Source: Deltaproteobacteria bacterium (GTDB taxonomy: Bacteria; Myxococcota; Polyangia; Haliangiales; Haliangiaceae). From it: a stretch of 28,999 nucleotides of DNA. A program made the position numbers and the translations under genes. Where the stretch lies: positions 1 through 28,999 of the forward strand of contig JAGSPR010000125.1 in NCBI GenBank assembly GCA_018262455.1, read 5' to 3'. Positions 18,064-27,750 of this stretch are shown one piece after another (positions within the stretch are counted from its first letter, which is position 1; every line of letters begins with the position of its first letter). Below the pieces are notes generated by a model. That model worked only from the letters and a program-made list of their open reading frames with translations, made no database searches and was not told the origin of the DNA.

Positions 18064-19210
18064 GCTCGCCGAAGAACAGCTCGATCTCCTCGCGCTTGGT
18101 GTAGAAGTGCGGCGCGATCCGGATCCCGGCGCCGGGCCGATGATCGCAGAAGAACTTGCGGCGGTTGAGCTCGCGGCAGACATCGGCGGCGCCGACGAAG
18201 TCGAACACCACGGAGCCGCCGCGGATCGGCTCGGGGCGCGGGCTGTTGAGCTTCATGCCGAGCTCGTCGACCCAGTCGATGCAGGCCTGGGTCAGGACCA
18301 CGCTCTTGTCGCGGATCTTGCGAACGCCGATCTCGCCGATGATCTTCTGGCCGGCACGCGACTGGTAGAGCGCGGCGACCGCCGGCGTTCCGCCCATGTA
18401 ACGCCACACCGTGTCGGCGTAGCTCTGGTCGGGCATCGTGAACGCGAACGGCGCCTCGTTGCCAAACCACCCGGTGACGCGGGGCGCGAACTGCTCGATC
18501 AGATCCTTGCGCACGTAGAGCCAGGCCGCGCCCGGGCCGCCGCACAGGTACTTGACGGAGCCACCGCACGCGAACGACACGCCGAGGTCGACGACGTCGA
18601 GCGGGACGGTCCCGATCGACTGGTAACAATCGAGGATGACGTGCGCCCCGACCTGCTTGGCGCGCTCGCAGATCTTCTTGGCGTCCTGGATGTACGCCGA
18701 CGAGAACACCACGTGCGACATCGGGACCGCGAGCGTCTGCTCGTCGATCGCCGCGCACATCGCGTCGCTATCGATCGTGGTGCCGTCCTTCGACGGCACG
18801 AGGACGCACTTGGCGCCGCGCCGCTGCTCGGCCTGCCAGACGTAGGACACCGTCGGGAACTGCAGCGCCTCGTAGACGATCTTGCTCCTGCCTTTGGTTC
18901 CCTCGGGTGCGTAGTCCAGGCACGAGGCGAGCGTGGCCATGATGCCCGACACGTTCTGCTGCATGATCACGGTGCCCGAGGGCGCCGAGATGATCTTCGA
19001 GATCCGCTCGGCCGCGCGATCGACCTCGGGCAACCAGTCACTCCACGCCGTGATCGACTTGGTGCTCCACAGCTCGAAGAACTCGCCCAGATCCTCCTTC
19101 GCCTGGGCCGGCACGCAACCGAGCGAGTGCGAGATCAGGTGGACGCAGTGCTCGAGCGAAGGGAACTGCTTGCGATACTCGACGAGCGTGTCCACGTTCG
19201 GGTCGGCCAT
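18032..19210 (-). CDS. Kynureninase-like PLP-dependent class V aminotransferase-fold enzyme
   Basis: This is a 392-residue cytoplasmic PLP enzyme. The PLP lysine is K220 in GGSVKYLCGGPGAAWLYV, which matches the kynureninase block (YKYLN-GGPG). D194 in VILDCYQSIGTVPLDV is the residue that pairs with the PLP ring nitrogen. VHLISHSLG near 24 corresponds to the substrate-loop region, and GWFGNEAPFAF near 247 resembles kynureninase GWFGH but with Asn in place of His. Kynureninase cleaves kynurenine to anthranilate and alanine. A tryptophan-dioxygenase-like gene on the same strand 1.4 kb upstream supports a kynurenine-type pathway. No kynurenine formamidase is in view, and other class V functions remain possible. 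The start at 19210 has GTGGTAA 10 bases upstream. Confidence 0.75.
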   Translation of the reverse strand: MADPNVDTLVEYRKQFPSLEHCVHLISHSLGCVPAQAKEDLGEFFELWSTKSITAWSDWLPEVDRAAERISKIISAPSGTVIMQQNVSGIMATLASCLDYAPEGTKGRSKIVYEALQFPTVSYVWQAEQRRGAKCVLVPSKDGTTIDSDAMCAAIDEQTLAVPMSHVVFSSAYIQDAKKICERAKQVGAHVILDCYQSIGTVPLDVVDLGVSFACGGSVKYLCGGPGAAWLYVRKDLIEQFAPRVTGWFGNEAPFAFTMPDQSYADTVWRYMGGTPAVAALYQSRAGQKIIGEIGVRKIRDKSVVLTQACIDWVDELGMKLNSPRPEPIRGGSVVFDFVGAADVCRELNRRKFFCDHRPGAGIRIAPHFYTKREEIELFFGELKKIRSGSGR

Positions 19211-19220
19211 GCCCGGTGGC

Positions 19221-19227
19221 TTACCAC
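19221..19227 (-). promoter_or_regulatory. GTGGTAA box 10 bases before the kynureninase-like gene
   Basis: The same heptamer precedes the genes at 20573 and 21334 at nearly the same distance. It reads as TGnTAA of an extended -10 box. A small inverted repeat (CGGCC-GCT-GGCCG, 19227-19239) lies next to it. Confidence 0.42.
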
Positions 19228-19258
19228 GGCCGCTGGCCGGTCACGTTTGCGGGGCGCC

Positions 19259-19999
19259 TCACAACCCGTCGCAGACCGGCTGATCCGGGACCTTGCACTG
19301 CCCTGCCGGCTGCAAGCAGACCAGGCCGACCTGGCAGTCGGGCGAGGTGACACAGGTCCCACCGACCCCACTCTTCATCGTGCAGCTACCCGCGGTGGTC
19401 GCCGTCGAGCCGGCGCAGGTCAGATCGCCGACGCAACCGCCGTGGCACGGCTCGCCGAGGCCAGGGCGTTGACCGCAGGTGCCGGCGCCGGCGAGCCCCT
19501 CGGCGATGCAGTAGCGGCTGGTGCAGGCCAGGTCGTCGTCGCAGGCCTGGCCTGCGGCGACCAGGCCCTGGACTGCCTCGATGCAGTACACGCTGCCAAG
19601 CGAGGTGGAGGCCAGGAAGAACCGCTGCATCGAGACCTCGTCGCACGTGAGCGCCTCGAGCCGCGCGAGGCAAGCGCCGGCGAGCTCGGGCCGGTACTCC
19701 AGCGTGCCGGCGGCGATCCGCTGGGCGAAGATCTGCGACAGCAGAGACAGCCCGTCTCCGATGGTGGTGACGCATTCGGCCTGGCTGTCGAAGCCGGCGC
19801 CGGTGAGCTCCGTCGAGGTGCAGCACCCGTAGAGCCGCTCGCATCGAGCCGCCGCCTCCTCCCGAGGCCACAGATCGTCCATCGCGACCGGTGGCCCGCC
19901 GGCGTCGGGCGCCAGCGCGTCGGGCCCCACGTCGGGGCGTCCACCGCCACCGCACGCCCCAAGGACCATCAGCAGGATCAACCGTCGGTGGCTCTTCAT
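19259..19999 (-). CDS. Cysteine-rich lipoprotein
   Basis: This is a 246-residue exported lipoprotein of unknown function. The ATG at 19999 gives a short signal peptide with lipobox LMVLGAC, then a Gly/Pro/Asp linker. The mature part has about 20 cysteines, many in modules such as QACDDDLACTSRYC, GEPCHGGCVGDLTC and GTCVTSPDCQVGLVC. These resemble the Dickkopf-like Cys-rich modules common in myxobacterial lipoproteins and are probably disulfide-bonded. An in-frame start 18 bases further upstream (20017) is less likely because it moves the signal peptide inwards. The gene lies 48 bases before the kynureninase-like gene on the same strand, but nothing shows that it works in that pathway. Unlike its neighbours, it has no GTGGTAA box. 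Confidence 0.72.
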   Translation of the reverse strand: MKSHRRLILLMVLGACGGGGRPDVGPDALAPDAGGPPVAMDDLWPREEAAARCERLYGCCTSTELTGAGFDSQAECVTTIGDGLSLLSQIFAQRIAAGTLEYRPELAGACLARLEALTCDEVSMQRFFLASTSLGSVYCIEAVQGLVAAGQACDDDLACTSRYCIAEGLAGAGTCGQRPGLGEPCHGGCVGDLTCAGSTATTAGSCTMKSGVGGTCVTSPDCQVGLVCLQPAGQCKVPDQPVCDGL

Positions 20000-20083
20000 G
20001 CTGCGCGGACAAGGCAAGCGGCGTGCCGCGCCGGTCCCGGCTGGAGCGCGGCCTCGCGACGTCCGCCGTCAAGCGCGGTTCAC

Positions 20084-20105
20084 ACCGTGGTGTGCGCCAC
20101 CACGG

Positions 20106-20106
<1 letters not shown>
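20084..20106. terminator. Perfect 9-bp hairpin at the stop of the Pro/Thr-rich lipoprotein gene
   Basis: ACCGTGGTG-TGCGC-CACCACGGT pairs perfectly and overlaps the stop codon at 20106-20108 of the minus-strand gene. No T-run follows on either strand, so intrinsic termination is uncertain. It may instead protect the transcript end or separate the two lipoprotein genes. Confidence 0.4.
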
Positions 20107-20573
<467 letters not shown>

Positions 20574-20583
20574 CACGTTGGAC

Positions 20584-20590
20584 TTACCAC
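20584..20590 (-). promoter_or_regulatory. GTGGTAA box 10 bases before the Pro/Thr lipoprotein gene
   Basis: This has the same sequence and spacing as the box before the kynureninase-like gene. The 15-bp tandem repeat at 20601-20630 begins about 10 bases further upstream, where a -35 element would be expected. Confidence 0.42.
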
Positions 20591-20600
20591 ACGACACGGA

Positions 20601-20630
20601 CCGTCACGCCACGGGCCGTCACGCCACGGT
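20601..20630. repeat. Tandem 15-bp direct repeat between the dioxygenase-like and lipoprotein genes
   Basis: CCGTCACGCCACGG(G/T) occurs twice with no gap. Each copy has an internal 4-bp inverted repeat (CCGT/ACGG). The repeat begins at the dioxygenase-like stop codon and ends just upstream of the lipoprotein's GTGGTAA box. It could be an operator or part of a terminator. Confidence 0.6.
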
Positions 20631-21334
20631 CAGTCGCGATAGCCGGTCAACCCGCCCTTGGCTGCTTGCGCCGCCGTCCACTCGCCGAACACCTCGTCTC
20701 GGACGTCCCACAGCTTCGGGAAGAACCGCTGCTTCATGCCATGCGAGAGCAGATCGGAGTGCTTGCCCTTGAGCGATGGCGTGCCGGTTCCGATGATCCG
20801 GTACACGAGCGTCAGGTGGCGATACCGCCACGTCTGCAGCAGCTGGTCGTAGTCGACCAGGCCCTCGCACAGCTGGAACAGCTGGTGATGGTCGTGAGGA
20901 TGGTCGTAGATGCTGCGCAGCGTGATGCTCCGTCGCTCGAGGAACGCAACGACGGCCGGCCACACGAGCTCGCCCGGGAGCCGCAGCAGGGTGCGAAACC
21001 CGGGCGACTCCTGTCCCGAGCCGCGGCCCAGGCCGAGGCGGATCGTCATGTAGTCGGTGGGCGCCATCGTGTCGAGCAGGTCGACCGAGTGGAGCAGGAC
21101 GCGCTGCACGGTGGCGACGCGACCGAGTGCGGTGATCGCGTGCGACGGATCGTCGGCGGCGAGCGACTGGCACACGAACCTCAGCTCGTGCTCGATGAGC
21201 TTCATGTACAGCTCGTGCGCCTGGTGCACGATCTGGAACTGCAGCTCGTCGTGGCAGCTCAGCGCTTCGGGGGCCTTCTGAAGGCCGAGGAGCTCCTCGG
21301 TGCGGATGTACTTCTCGTAGTCGGTGACCGCCAT
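20630..21334 (-). CDS. Tryptophan 2,3-dioxygenase-like haem protein with altered substrate loop
   Basis: Tryptophan 2,3-dioxygenase opens the indole ring of tryptophan to N-formylkynurenine using haem. Visible family features are LQFQIVHQAHELYMKLIEHEL with the distal-site His at 37, Arg at 99 in YMTIRLGLGRGSGQESPGFR (cf. R-x-LG-SG-QS), and the proximal haem-ligand His at 173 in WRYRHLTLVYRIIG. The canonical GTGGSSG loop after RxIG, which binds the substrate amino group, is missing. In its place is GTGTPSLKGKHSDLL. At 234 residues it is shorter than typical bacterial enzymes (about 280), mainly at the N-terminus. It may be a TDO-like enzyme with another substrate or a lineage-specific true TDO. 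A kynureninase-like gene downstream favours the kynurenine pathway. GTGGTAA lies 12 bases before the ATG. Confidence 0.82.
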   Translation of the reverse strand: MAVTDYEKYIRTEELLGLQKAPEALSCHDELQFQIVHQAHELYMKLIEHELRFVCQSLAADDPSHAITALGRVATVQRVLLHSVDLLDTMAPTDYMTIRLGLGRGSGQESPGFRTLLRLPGELVWPAVVAFLERRSITLRSIYDHPHDHHQLFQLCEGLVDYDQLLQTWRYRHLTLVYRIIGTGTPSLKGKHSDLLSHGMKQRFFPKLWDVRDEVFGEWTAAQAAKGGLTGYRD

Positions 21335-21346
21335 GCGCTTGGTCTG

Positions 21347-21353
21347 TTACCAC
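21347..21353 (-). promoter_or_regulatory. GTGGTAA box 12 bases before the dioxygenase-like gene
   Basis: This is the third copy of the heptamer seen before the genes at 19210 and 20573. The shared box suggests that the same sigma factor or regulator acts on all three. Confidence 0.42.
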
Positions 21354-21462
21354 ACGAGGACCCGCCCCACCGTCGCCGATCCGCCCCGACAACCACGCGC
21401 GCCGCGGCCGTGGTCGCCGCATCATCCGGATCTGTAACCATTCGTCTTTACTGACTATTTAT

Positions 21463-21468
21463 TATAGT
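21463..21468 (+). promoter_or_regulatory. Candidate groES -10 box (TATAGT)
   Basis: It lies in the most AT-rich stretch of the window (about 21441-21475), 2 bases before the CIRCE-like element, so transcription would start inside the operator, as is usual for HrcA control. The -35 region (about 21441) is a poor match. The remaining DNA between the dioxygenase-like gene and groES holds nothing else I recognise. Confidence 0.45.
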
Positions 21469-21470
21469 TG

Positions 21471-21497
21471 TTAGCACTCGCCTGTAAGGGTTGCCAA
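21471..21497 (+). promoter_or_regulatory. CIRCE-like HrcA operator of groESL
   Basis: The left arm TTAGCACTC is a perfect match to CIRCE. After the standard 9-base spacer, the right arm reads GGTTGCCAA, matching GAGTGCTAA at six of nine positions. Its position just after the -10 box and upstream of groES fits repression by HrcA with release on heat shock. The weak right arm may mean looser repression. Confidence 0.75.
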
Positions 21498-21551
21498 GCA
21501 GGCTGGCCGTGACTATAGACACCATCACGAAACCCCACTTGGAGTGAGCTC

Positions 21552-21839
21552 ATGAAGATCCGCCCGTTGCACGATCGTATTCTGGTGAAGCGTCTCGAAG
21601 AAGAGACCAAGACCACTGGTGGTCTGTTCACCCCCGACTCCGCCAAGGAGAAGCCCATCCAGGCCAAGGTGATCGCCGTCGGCGCAGGCAAGCGCGACAA
21701 GGACGGCAAGGTCATCCCCCCCGAGGTCAAGGCCGGCGACCGCGTGCTGTTCAGCAAGTACAGCGGCTCGGAAGTGAAGATCGACGGCGACGAGCACCTG
21801 ATCATGCGCGAGGACGACCTCCTCGCCATCCTCGACTGA
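21552..21839 (+). CDS. groES: Co-chaperonin GroES
   Basis: This 95-residue GroES forms the heptameric lid of the GroEL folding chamber in the cytoplasm. Typical blocks are [18 protein letters not shown], the mobile-loop segment [16 protein letters not shown] (residues about 20-35), [15 protein letters not shown], and [27 protein letters not shown] to the end. GGAG lies 7 bases before the ATG, a good ribosome binding site. It is the first gene of the groESL operon, downstream of the CIRCE-like operator, and 33 bases before groEL. Confidence 0.98.
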   Translation: MKIRPLHDRILVKRLEEETKTTGGLFTPDSAKEKPIQAKVIAVGAGKRDKDGKVIPPEVKAGDRVLFSKYSGSEVKIDGDEHLIMREDDLLAILD

Positions 21840-21872
21840 TCCCTTTCACGAACTCGCACAAGGACACTGAAC

Positions 21873-23501
<1,629 letters not shown>

Positions 23502-23521
23502 TCTCCACTGAACGGATCGTC

Positions 23522-23556
23522 ATGGGCCGGGCAGCTTGCTCGGCCCATGTCGTTTT
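23522..23556 (+). terminator. Intrinsic terminator of groESL
   Basis: A 12-bp stem with one G-T pair (ATGGGCCGGGCA / TGCTCGGCCCAT) closes a GCT loop and is followed by GTCGTTTT. This is the best intrinsic terminator in the window. It also shows that the apparent ATG at 23547 of the downstream receptor frame, which lies inside the stem, is not the true start. Confidence 0.88.
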
Positions 23557-23635
23557 CGGTGACAGATCTGTCGGGTTGCCACGCAGCGAATCCCTGTAAC
23601 GAGGTGCGAGCTGGCGCCATCGAAGGCACGGCCAT

Positions 23636-23644
23636 TGCTACCCT
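23636..23644 (+). promoter_or_regulatory. Extended -10-like box before the TonB-dependent receptor gene (TGCTACCCT)
   Basis: This matches TGnTAnnnT and lies 10 bases before the GTG at 23655. Its TACCCT core is the same as that before the kinase gene. Confidence 0.42.
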
Positions 23645-23654
23645 CCGCCGTGCC

Positions 23655-25886
23655 GTGCGTATCCCCCTGCTAGCTGTCGGTTTGTCCGTCATGATCGCGG
23701 GTGGCGTTCGCGCACAGCCCGCGCCCGAGCAACCTGCCGACGCCCCCGAGGTCGGCCAGGTCACGGTCACCGGTCGCGTCATCGACGCGCTCGGCCGGCC
23801 GGTGCGTGGCGCGAAGGTCGGCGTCGAGGGATCGACGGTCCAGATCACCACCGATCGCGCCGGCCGGTTCCGGTTGTCAGCGCCGGTCGGCGCCACGCTG
23901 GTGGTGGAGTCGAGCCGATTCCAGACCGGGCTCGCCACCGTCACCGGGGATGCGCTCGAGGACATCGTGCTGCTCACGGTCGCGCAGAGCGGCGAGACCA
24001 TCGAGGTCAGCGGTGAGGCCCCGCCCGCGGCGCCCGGCGCGGCCTCGCTCGATCGTCAGGAGCTCCAGCGTGTCCCCGGCACCGGCGGCGACATCGTCCG
24101 CGCGCTGACGGTGATGCCTGGCGTCGTCAACCTCCAGATCCCGCTCGGCTACAGCGGCGTCGTGATCCGTGGCGCGTCGCCGCAGGACTCCAAGGTCCTG
24201 ATCGATGACTTCGAGGTCCCGGTCCTGTTCCACAACGTCGGGTTCCGCGCGATCGTCCCGGCCGAGGCGATCGCCACGCTCGACTTCATCCCGGGCGGGT
24301 TCGATGTCGCGTACGGCCGTGCCTCGTCGGGCATCGTCAACCTGACGACCCGCGCCGGTGCGGACAAGCGGACCGAACAGGCCGAGGTGTCGTTCATCGA
24401 CGGAGGGTTGATCGCCCAGGGCCCCGCCGGCGACGACACCCACTACATGCTCGCGCTCCGGCGCTCGACGATCGACTTCGTGTTGCCGGCGCTGATCCCC
24501 GATAGTGTCGACCTCTCGCTCACCACGGTGCCGCGCTACTGGGACGAGCAGGTCCGGCTCGATCACAAGCTGTCATCGCGGTGGAACCTGACGTTCTCGA
24601 ACCTCGGCACCGACGACATCTTCGAGCTGGTCGCCAGCAAGAACGAGGACGCGAAGGACAAGCGGTTCTTCAACCGCACGCGGTTCGTCCGCAACACGAT
24701 CGCCGGCCGCTATCACCAGGGCCCGTGGACCGCGAACGTGGCGCTCTCGAGCCTGCTCCAGGAGTTCACGTTCGAGATCGGCTCGAACCAGTTCATCAAG
24801 TCGCGCCTGGCCACGGTCACCCCGAGGATCGAGGTCACCCGCACCACCGCCAAGGCCGCCGGCCTCACCGACGTCGTGTGGCGCACCGGCGCCGAGAGCC
24901 AGATCGGGCGCACCTCGATCGATCTCGCGCTGCCCTCCGAGATGCGCGAGGGCGAGCCGATGCCGGAGTTCGATCCCAAGGACACCTCGACGCGGTTCAC
25001 CGGCGCGATCTGGACCCCCGACTTCACGGCATGGACCGCGGTCACCGCCAACCTCGATCCGAAGATCCGCGCCACCACCGGCGTGCGCGCCGAGGTGTTC
25101 GGTCGAGCCGGCGAGTTCGCGCTGCAGCCGCGCGGTGAGATCCAGGCCAAGCTCGCCAAGCCGTGGACCCTGCGGCTCGCCGCCGGTGGCTACCGCCGGC
25201 CGCCCCAGTTCCAGTCCGAGAACCTCACCAAGGACCTCGGCTCCGAGCGCTCGCTGCAGACGATCGCCGGCGTCCAGTACGAGCCGCGCGAAGGCGTCCG
25301 CGTGCAGGGCTCGCTCTACTACACCGATCGCACCAAGCTCATCACGCGCGAGGCCGATGGCACCCTGGGAAATCGTGGCCGCGGCAGCTCGATGGGCGGT
25401 GAGCTGCTCGCCACCTACCGCGGTGGGCCGTGGTTCACCTGGCTCAGCTACTCGTACTCGCACTCGACGCGGGTCGACACCCCCGGCGCGCCGAGCCGGT
25501 TGTTCACCTATGATCAGCCGCACAGCCTCAACGCCGCCGCGAGCTGGAAGCGCGGCAAGTGGCAGCTCGGCGGCCGGTTCCAGCTCTACTCCGGCCTGCC
25601 CTACACGCCCCCGATCGGCGCGGTGTTCGACAGCGACCGCAACATCTACGTACCGCTGTACGGCGAGGTCAACGGCGCCCGCGCGCCGATCCATCATCAG
25701 CTCGATCTCCGCGTCGACCACACCTGGAAGATCGGCGCGATGGAGCTCACCGGCTTCATCGACGTCCAGAACGTCTACATGAACACGAGCGTGGTCACCT
25801 ACTTCTACAGCTACGACTACTCGCAGAGCTCGGCCTTCGAGTCGCTGCCGATCATCCCGTCGCTCGGCTTGCGAGGTGTGCTGTGA
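23655..25886 (+). CDS. TonB-dependent receptor with N-terminal carboxypeptidase-regulatory domain
   Basis: This is an outer-membrane energy-coupled receptor or transporter whose substrate is unknown. The GTG at 23655 gives a clean signal peptide (MRIPLLAVGLSVMIAGGVRAQ). A carboxypeptidase-regulatory-like domain follows (GRVIDALGRPVRGAKV, DRAGRFRLSAPVG, residues about 30-110). Next is the plug domain (SLDRQELQRVPGTGGDIVRAL, GVVIRGASPQDSKVLIDDF, VAYGRASSGIVNLTTRAG, about 135-260), then a beta-barrel to the end (for example YRRPPQFQSENL, FQLYSGLPYTPPIG). This layout is like the SusC or Oar type of receptor, but no classical TonB-box is obvious. The groESL terminator separates it from the upstream operon. 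Its stop overlaps the start of the next gene (GTGA), so receptor and lipoprotein are made together. Confidence 0.88.
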   Translation: MRIPLLAVGLSVMIAGGVRAQPAPEQPADAPEVGQVTVTGRVIDALGRPVRGAKVGVEGSTVQITTDRAGRFRLSAPVGATLVVESSRFQTGLATVTGDALEDIVLLTVAQSGETIEVSGEAPPAAPGAASLDRQELQRVPGTGGDIVRALTVMPGVVNLQIPLGYSGVVIRGASPQDSKVLIDDFEVPVLFHNVGFRAIVPAEAIATLDFIPGGFDVAYGRASSGIVNLTTRAGADKRTEQAEVSFIDGGLIAQGPAGDDTHYMLALRRSTIDFVLPALIPDSVDLSLTTVPRYWDEQVRLDHKLSSRWNLTFSNLGTDDIFELVASKNEDAKDKRFFNRTRFVRNTIAGRYHQGPWTANVALSSLLQEFTFEIGSNQFIKSRLATVTPRIEVTRTTAKAAGLTDVVWRTGAESQIGRTSIDLALPSEMREGEPMPEFDPKDTSTRFTGAIWTPDFTAWTAVTANLDPKIRATTGVRAEVFGRAGEFALQPRGEIQAKLAKPWTLRLAAGGYRRPPQFQSENLTKDLGSERSLQTIAGVQYEPREGVRVQGSLYYTDRTKLITREADGTLGNRGRGSSMGGELLATYRGGPWFTWLSYSYSHSTRVDTPGAPSRLFTYDQPHSLNAAASWKRGKWQLGGRFQLYSGLPYTPPIGAVFDSDRNIYVPLYGEVNGARAPIHHQLDLRVDHTWKIGAMELTGFIDVQNVYMNTSVVTYFYSYDYSQSSAFESLPIIPSLGLRGVL

Positions 25887-26587
25887 ACCGGCCCGTAGGC
25901 CTCGGGCTCGTCGGGATCGTCGGCCTCGCGGTTGGCTGCGGCGGCGATCTCGATCCTCCGTGGCAGCTCGATCACGATCGGATCGTCGCGGTCCGAGCCT
26001 CGCGGCCTTCGGTCGTCGCGGGCGCACGGTCCGAGCTCGACGGCCTGCTCGCGTTCAAGGGCGCCAAGACGGTCGAGCAGGTGCCCGAGGGCGTGGTGGT
26101 CGTGTCGCCCCAGAGCCTCGCCGGTGCGGTCACCCAGGACCTCGGCCAGTGGATCGTGACCGCACCCGACGAGCCCACGCTCGCGGCGGCTCGCAGCGAG
26201 CTCGGCTTACCGGCCGATTCGCCGGTCCCGCTCCAGCTCGGCGTCTCGTATGCCGACCAGACGCTCGTCGCGCTCAAGACGATCCGGCTTGGCACTGCCG
26301 CCGACAACCCGACCCTCGCCGCGCCCGTGATCGGTGGCGCGCCCGCCCCTGCCACCGACATCGTCATCCTGGTGGGCAAGCTCGTCGATGTGCCGCTCGC
26401 GATCGAGGTCGCCGAGACCGACGAGGTCACCTGGCTGACGTCGTGCGGCACGCTGCACGACTTCGACCTGCCCGAGGCTTACCTCCGGGTCGAGCCCGAT
26501 GATCCGACGGAGGGCGAGCTCGCGCTCGTCGTACGCGACGATCACGGCGGTGTGACCTGGCGGGTCTGGCAGATCCGCGCCGAGTGA
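25883..26587 (+). CDS. Lipoprotein coupled to the TonB-dependent receptor
   Basis: This is about 234 residues with no family that I recognise. From the GTG at 25883 there is a signal peptide with lipobox LAVGC, followed by GGDLDPPWQLDHDRIVAVR. The rest is mostly beta-strand-like with an Ig-like tendency (LALVVRDDHGGVTWRVWQIRAE at the end). A block around residues 145-165 is Pro/Ala-rich (IGGAPAPATD). Its start overlaps the receptor's stop by three bases, so it is probably a surface or periplasmic partner of the receptor, comparable in position, but not by visible similarity, to SusD-type or other substrate-binding lipoproteins. Confidence 0.72.
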   Translation: MNRPVGLGLVGIVGLAVGCGGDLDPPWQLDHDRIVAVRASRPSVVAGARSELDGLLAFKGAKTVEQVPEGVVVVSPQSLAGAVTQDLGQWIVTAPDEPTLAAARSELGLPADSPVPLQLGVSYADQTLVALKTIRLGTAADNPTLAAPVIGGAPAPATDIVILVGKLVDVPLAIEVAETDEVTWLTSCGTLHDFDLPEAYLRVEPDDPTEGELALVVRDDHGGVTWRVWQIRAE

Positions 26588-26621
26588 GCTGAAAACTTGC
26601 GACCGAGCGCGCGCCCGTCCG

Positions 26622-26975
26622 ATGATCTCCACGATGCGTGGGATCCTCTTTGGAACATGGTTGGCCGGCAGCGTGCTCGCCGCTTGCCTGGGTGCTTGTA
26701 ACGCGACTCCGCAGGAGCGCACCGCCGCGGCGTGCACGACGCTATGTCGATGCCTGGTGTCGCCGCTTCCGGCTGCGCAGGACAAGTGTAGCGGCCAGTG
26801 TGAGGCCGAGCTCGGTGGCCTCCCGGACAGCTGCACGGCATGTATCGCCGCGCACGCCGATCGCTGCGCGTCGCTCGAGTCCGAATGCCAGAACGATTGC
26901 GCGAACCAGCCACCGCCTCCCAACGGCGACAACACCAGGCCCGATGCGGGCTTCACGCTCGTAGACGCATTCTGA
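26622..26975 (+). CDS. Small cysteine-rich lipoprotein
   Basis: This is 117 residues of unknown function. A signal peptide leads to a lipobox region (SVLAACLGACNATPQ). The mature part has ten further cysteines in pairs (ACTTLCRC, KCSGQCEAEL, SCTACIAAHADRC, ECQNDC), suggesting a compact disulfide-bonded domain, then a Pro/Asn-rich tail. The ATG at 26622 is used; the ATG at 26634 is an alternative four codons later. No Shine-Dalgarno sequence is evident. It lies 34 bases after the receptor-coupled lipoprotein and 17 bases before the barrel gene, so it may belong to the same transcript. Confidence 0.65.
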   Translation: MISTMRGILFGTWLAGSVLAACLGACNATPQERTAAACTTLCRCLVSPLPAAQDKCSGQCEAELGGLPDSCTACIAAHADRCASLESECQNDCANQPPPPNGDNTRPDAGFTLVDAF

Positions 26976-26992
26976 ACGAAGGAAGGACTGTG

Positions 26993-27718
26993 ATGAGAAC
27001 GAGGACGTTAGCCGTTGCCCTTTGCGTCGCGATCGGTGGAACCGCCGCAGCGCAGCCCCTGCCCGATCAGCCGACCCAACCCCAGCCACCCCCGCCGCCG
27101 CCGCCCCAGCCGCCCGCCCCGCCGCAGCCGCCCCAGCCACCCCCGCCGCCGCCCCGCCACGTCGACGAACAGCCGGTGTCGGCACCGGATACCGGCCGGC
27201 CGAGCGAGCTCGCGATCGGCATCGGACTTGGCTACCAGCTACCGACCTCGCTCGAGACACCGAACATCACGAGCGTGCGGTTCCGGCTGCCTACCGGCCT
27301 GACATTCGAGCCGCTGGTCGTGTTCGCCCACAACTCGCAGACCACCGACGTCGGCACGGCGACCACGGACACGCAGACCGAGATCGGCCTGGGCACGGCC
27401 GTGCGCTACCCGCTCGTCGCACACGGCCACGTGGACCTCGAGCTGCTCGGTGCGTTCACCATCGACAGCCTCAAGAGCGATCCCGAGGGCGATAACGACG
27501 TCAACACGGTGACGACCTCGACCCTGCAGTACGGGTTCGCGGTCACGTCGTGGATCAACCGCCACTGGCAGATCAGCCTCTCGGCGGCCAACCCGCTCAT
27601 CGCGTACACCAAGAACCGCCAGGAGCAGGGCCCGATGAGCGTCGTCGTGAACACCAACACCACGATCGGGCTGATCTTCGACCCGACCGTGACGTTGATG
27701 GTTCACCTCTACCACTAG
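26993..27718 (+). CDS. Predicted outer-membrane protein with proline-rich N-terminal linker
   Basis: This is 241 residues of unknown function. The ATG at 26993 follows a strong ribosome binding site (AAGGAAGGA, ending 7 bases upstream). A signal peptide (LAVALCVAIGGTAAAQ) is followed by a linker of about 35 residues that is almost all Pro and Gln (27050-27160). The C-terminal 170 residues show amphipathic, alternating strands (LAIGIGLGYQLPTS, LTFEPLVVFAHNS, TEIGLGTAVRYPL, LLGAFTID, GLIFDPTVTLMVHLYH) consistent with a barrel of about eight strands. The Pro-rich linker may cross peptidoglycan or bind a partner. It is the last gene before mutY, 32 bases away. Confidence 0.65.
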   Translation: MRTRTLAVALCVAIGGTAAAQPLPDQPTQPQPPPPPPPQPPAPPQPPQPPPPPPRHVDEQPVSAPDTGRPSELAIGIGLGYQLPTSLETPNITSVRFRLPTGLTFEPLVVFAHNSQTTDVGTATTDTQTEIGLGTAVRYPLVAHGHVDLELLGAFTIDSLKSDPEGDNDVNTVTTSTLQYGFAVTSWINRHWQISLSAANPLIAYTKNRQEQGPMSVVVNTNTTIGLIFDPTVTLMVHLYH

Positions 27719-27750
27719 CGCTCGTCGCGTCGCCCGGGTACCAACGGGCG

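Noticed and set aside
23547..23654. Earlier ATG start for the TonB-dependent receptor
   Set aside because: It lies in the groESL terminator stem and would put 36 residues before the signal peptide.
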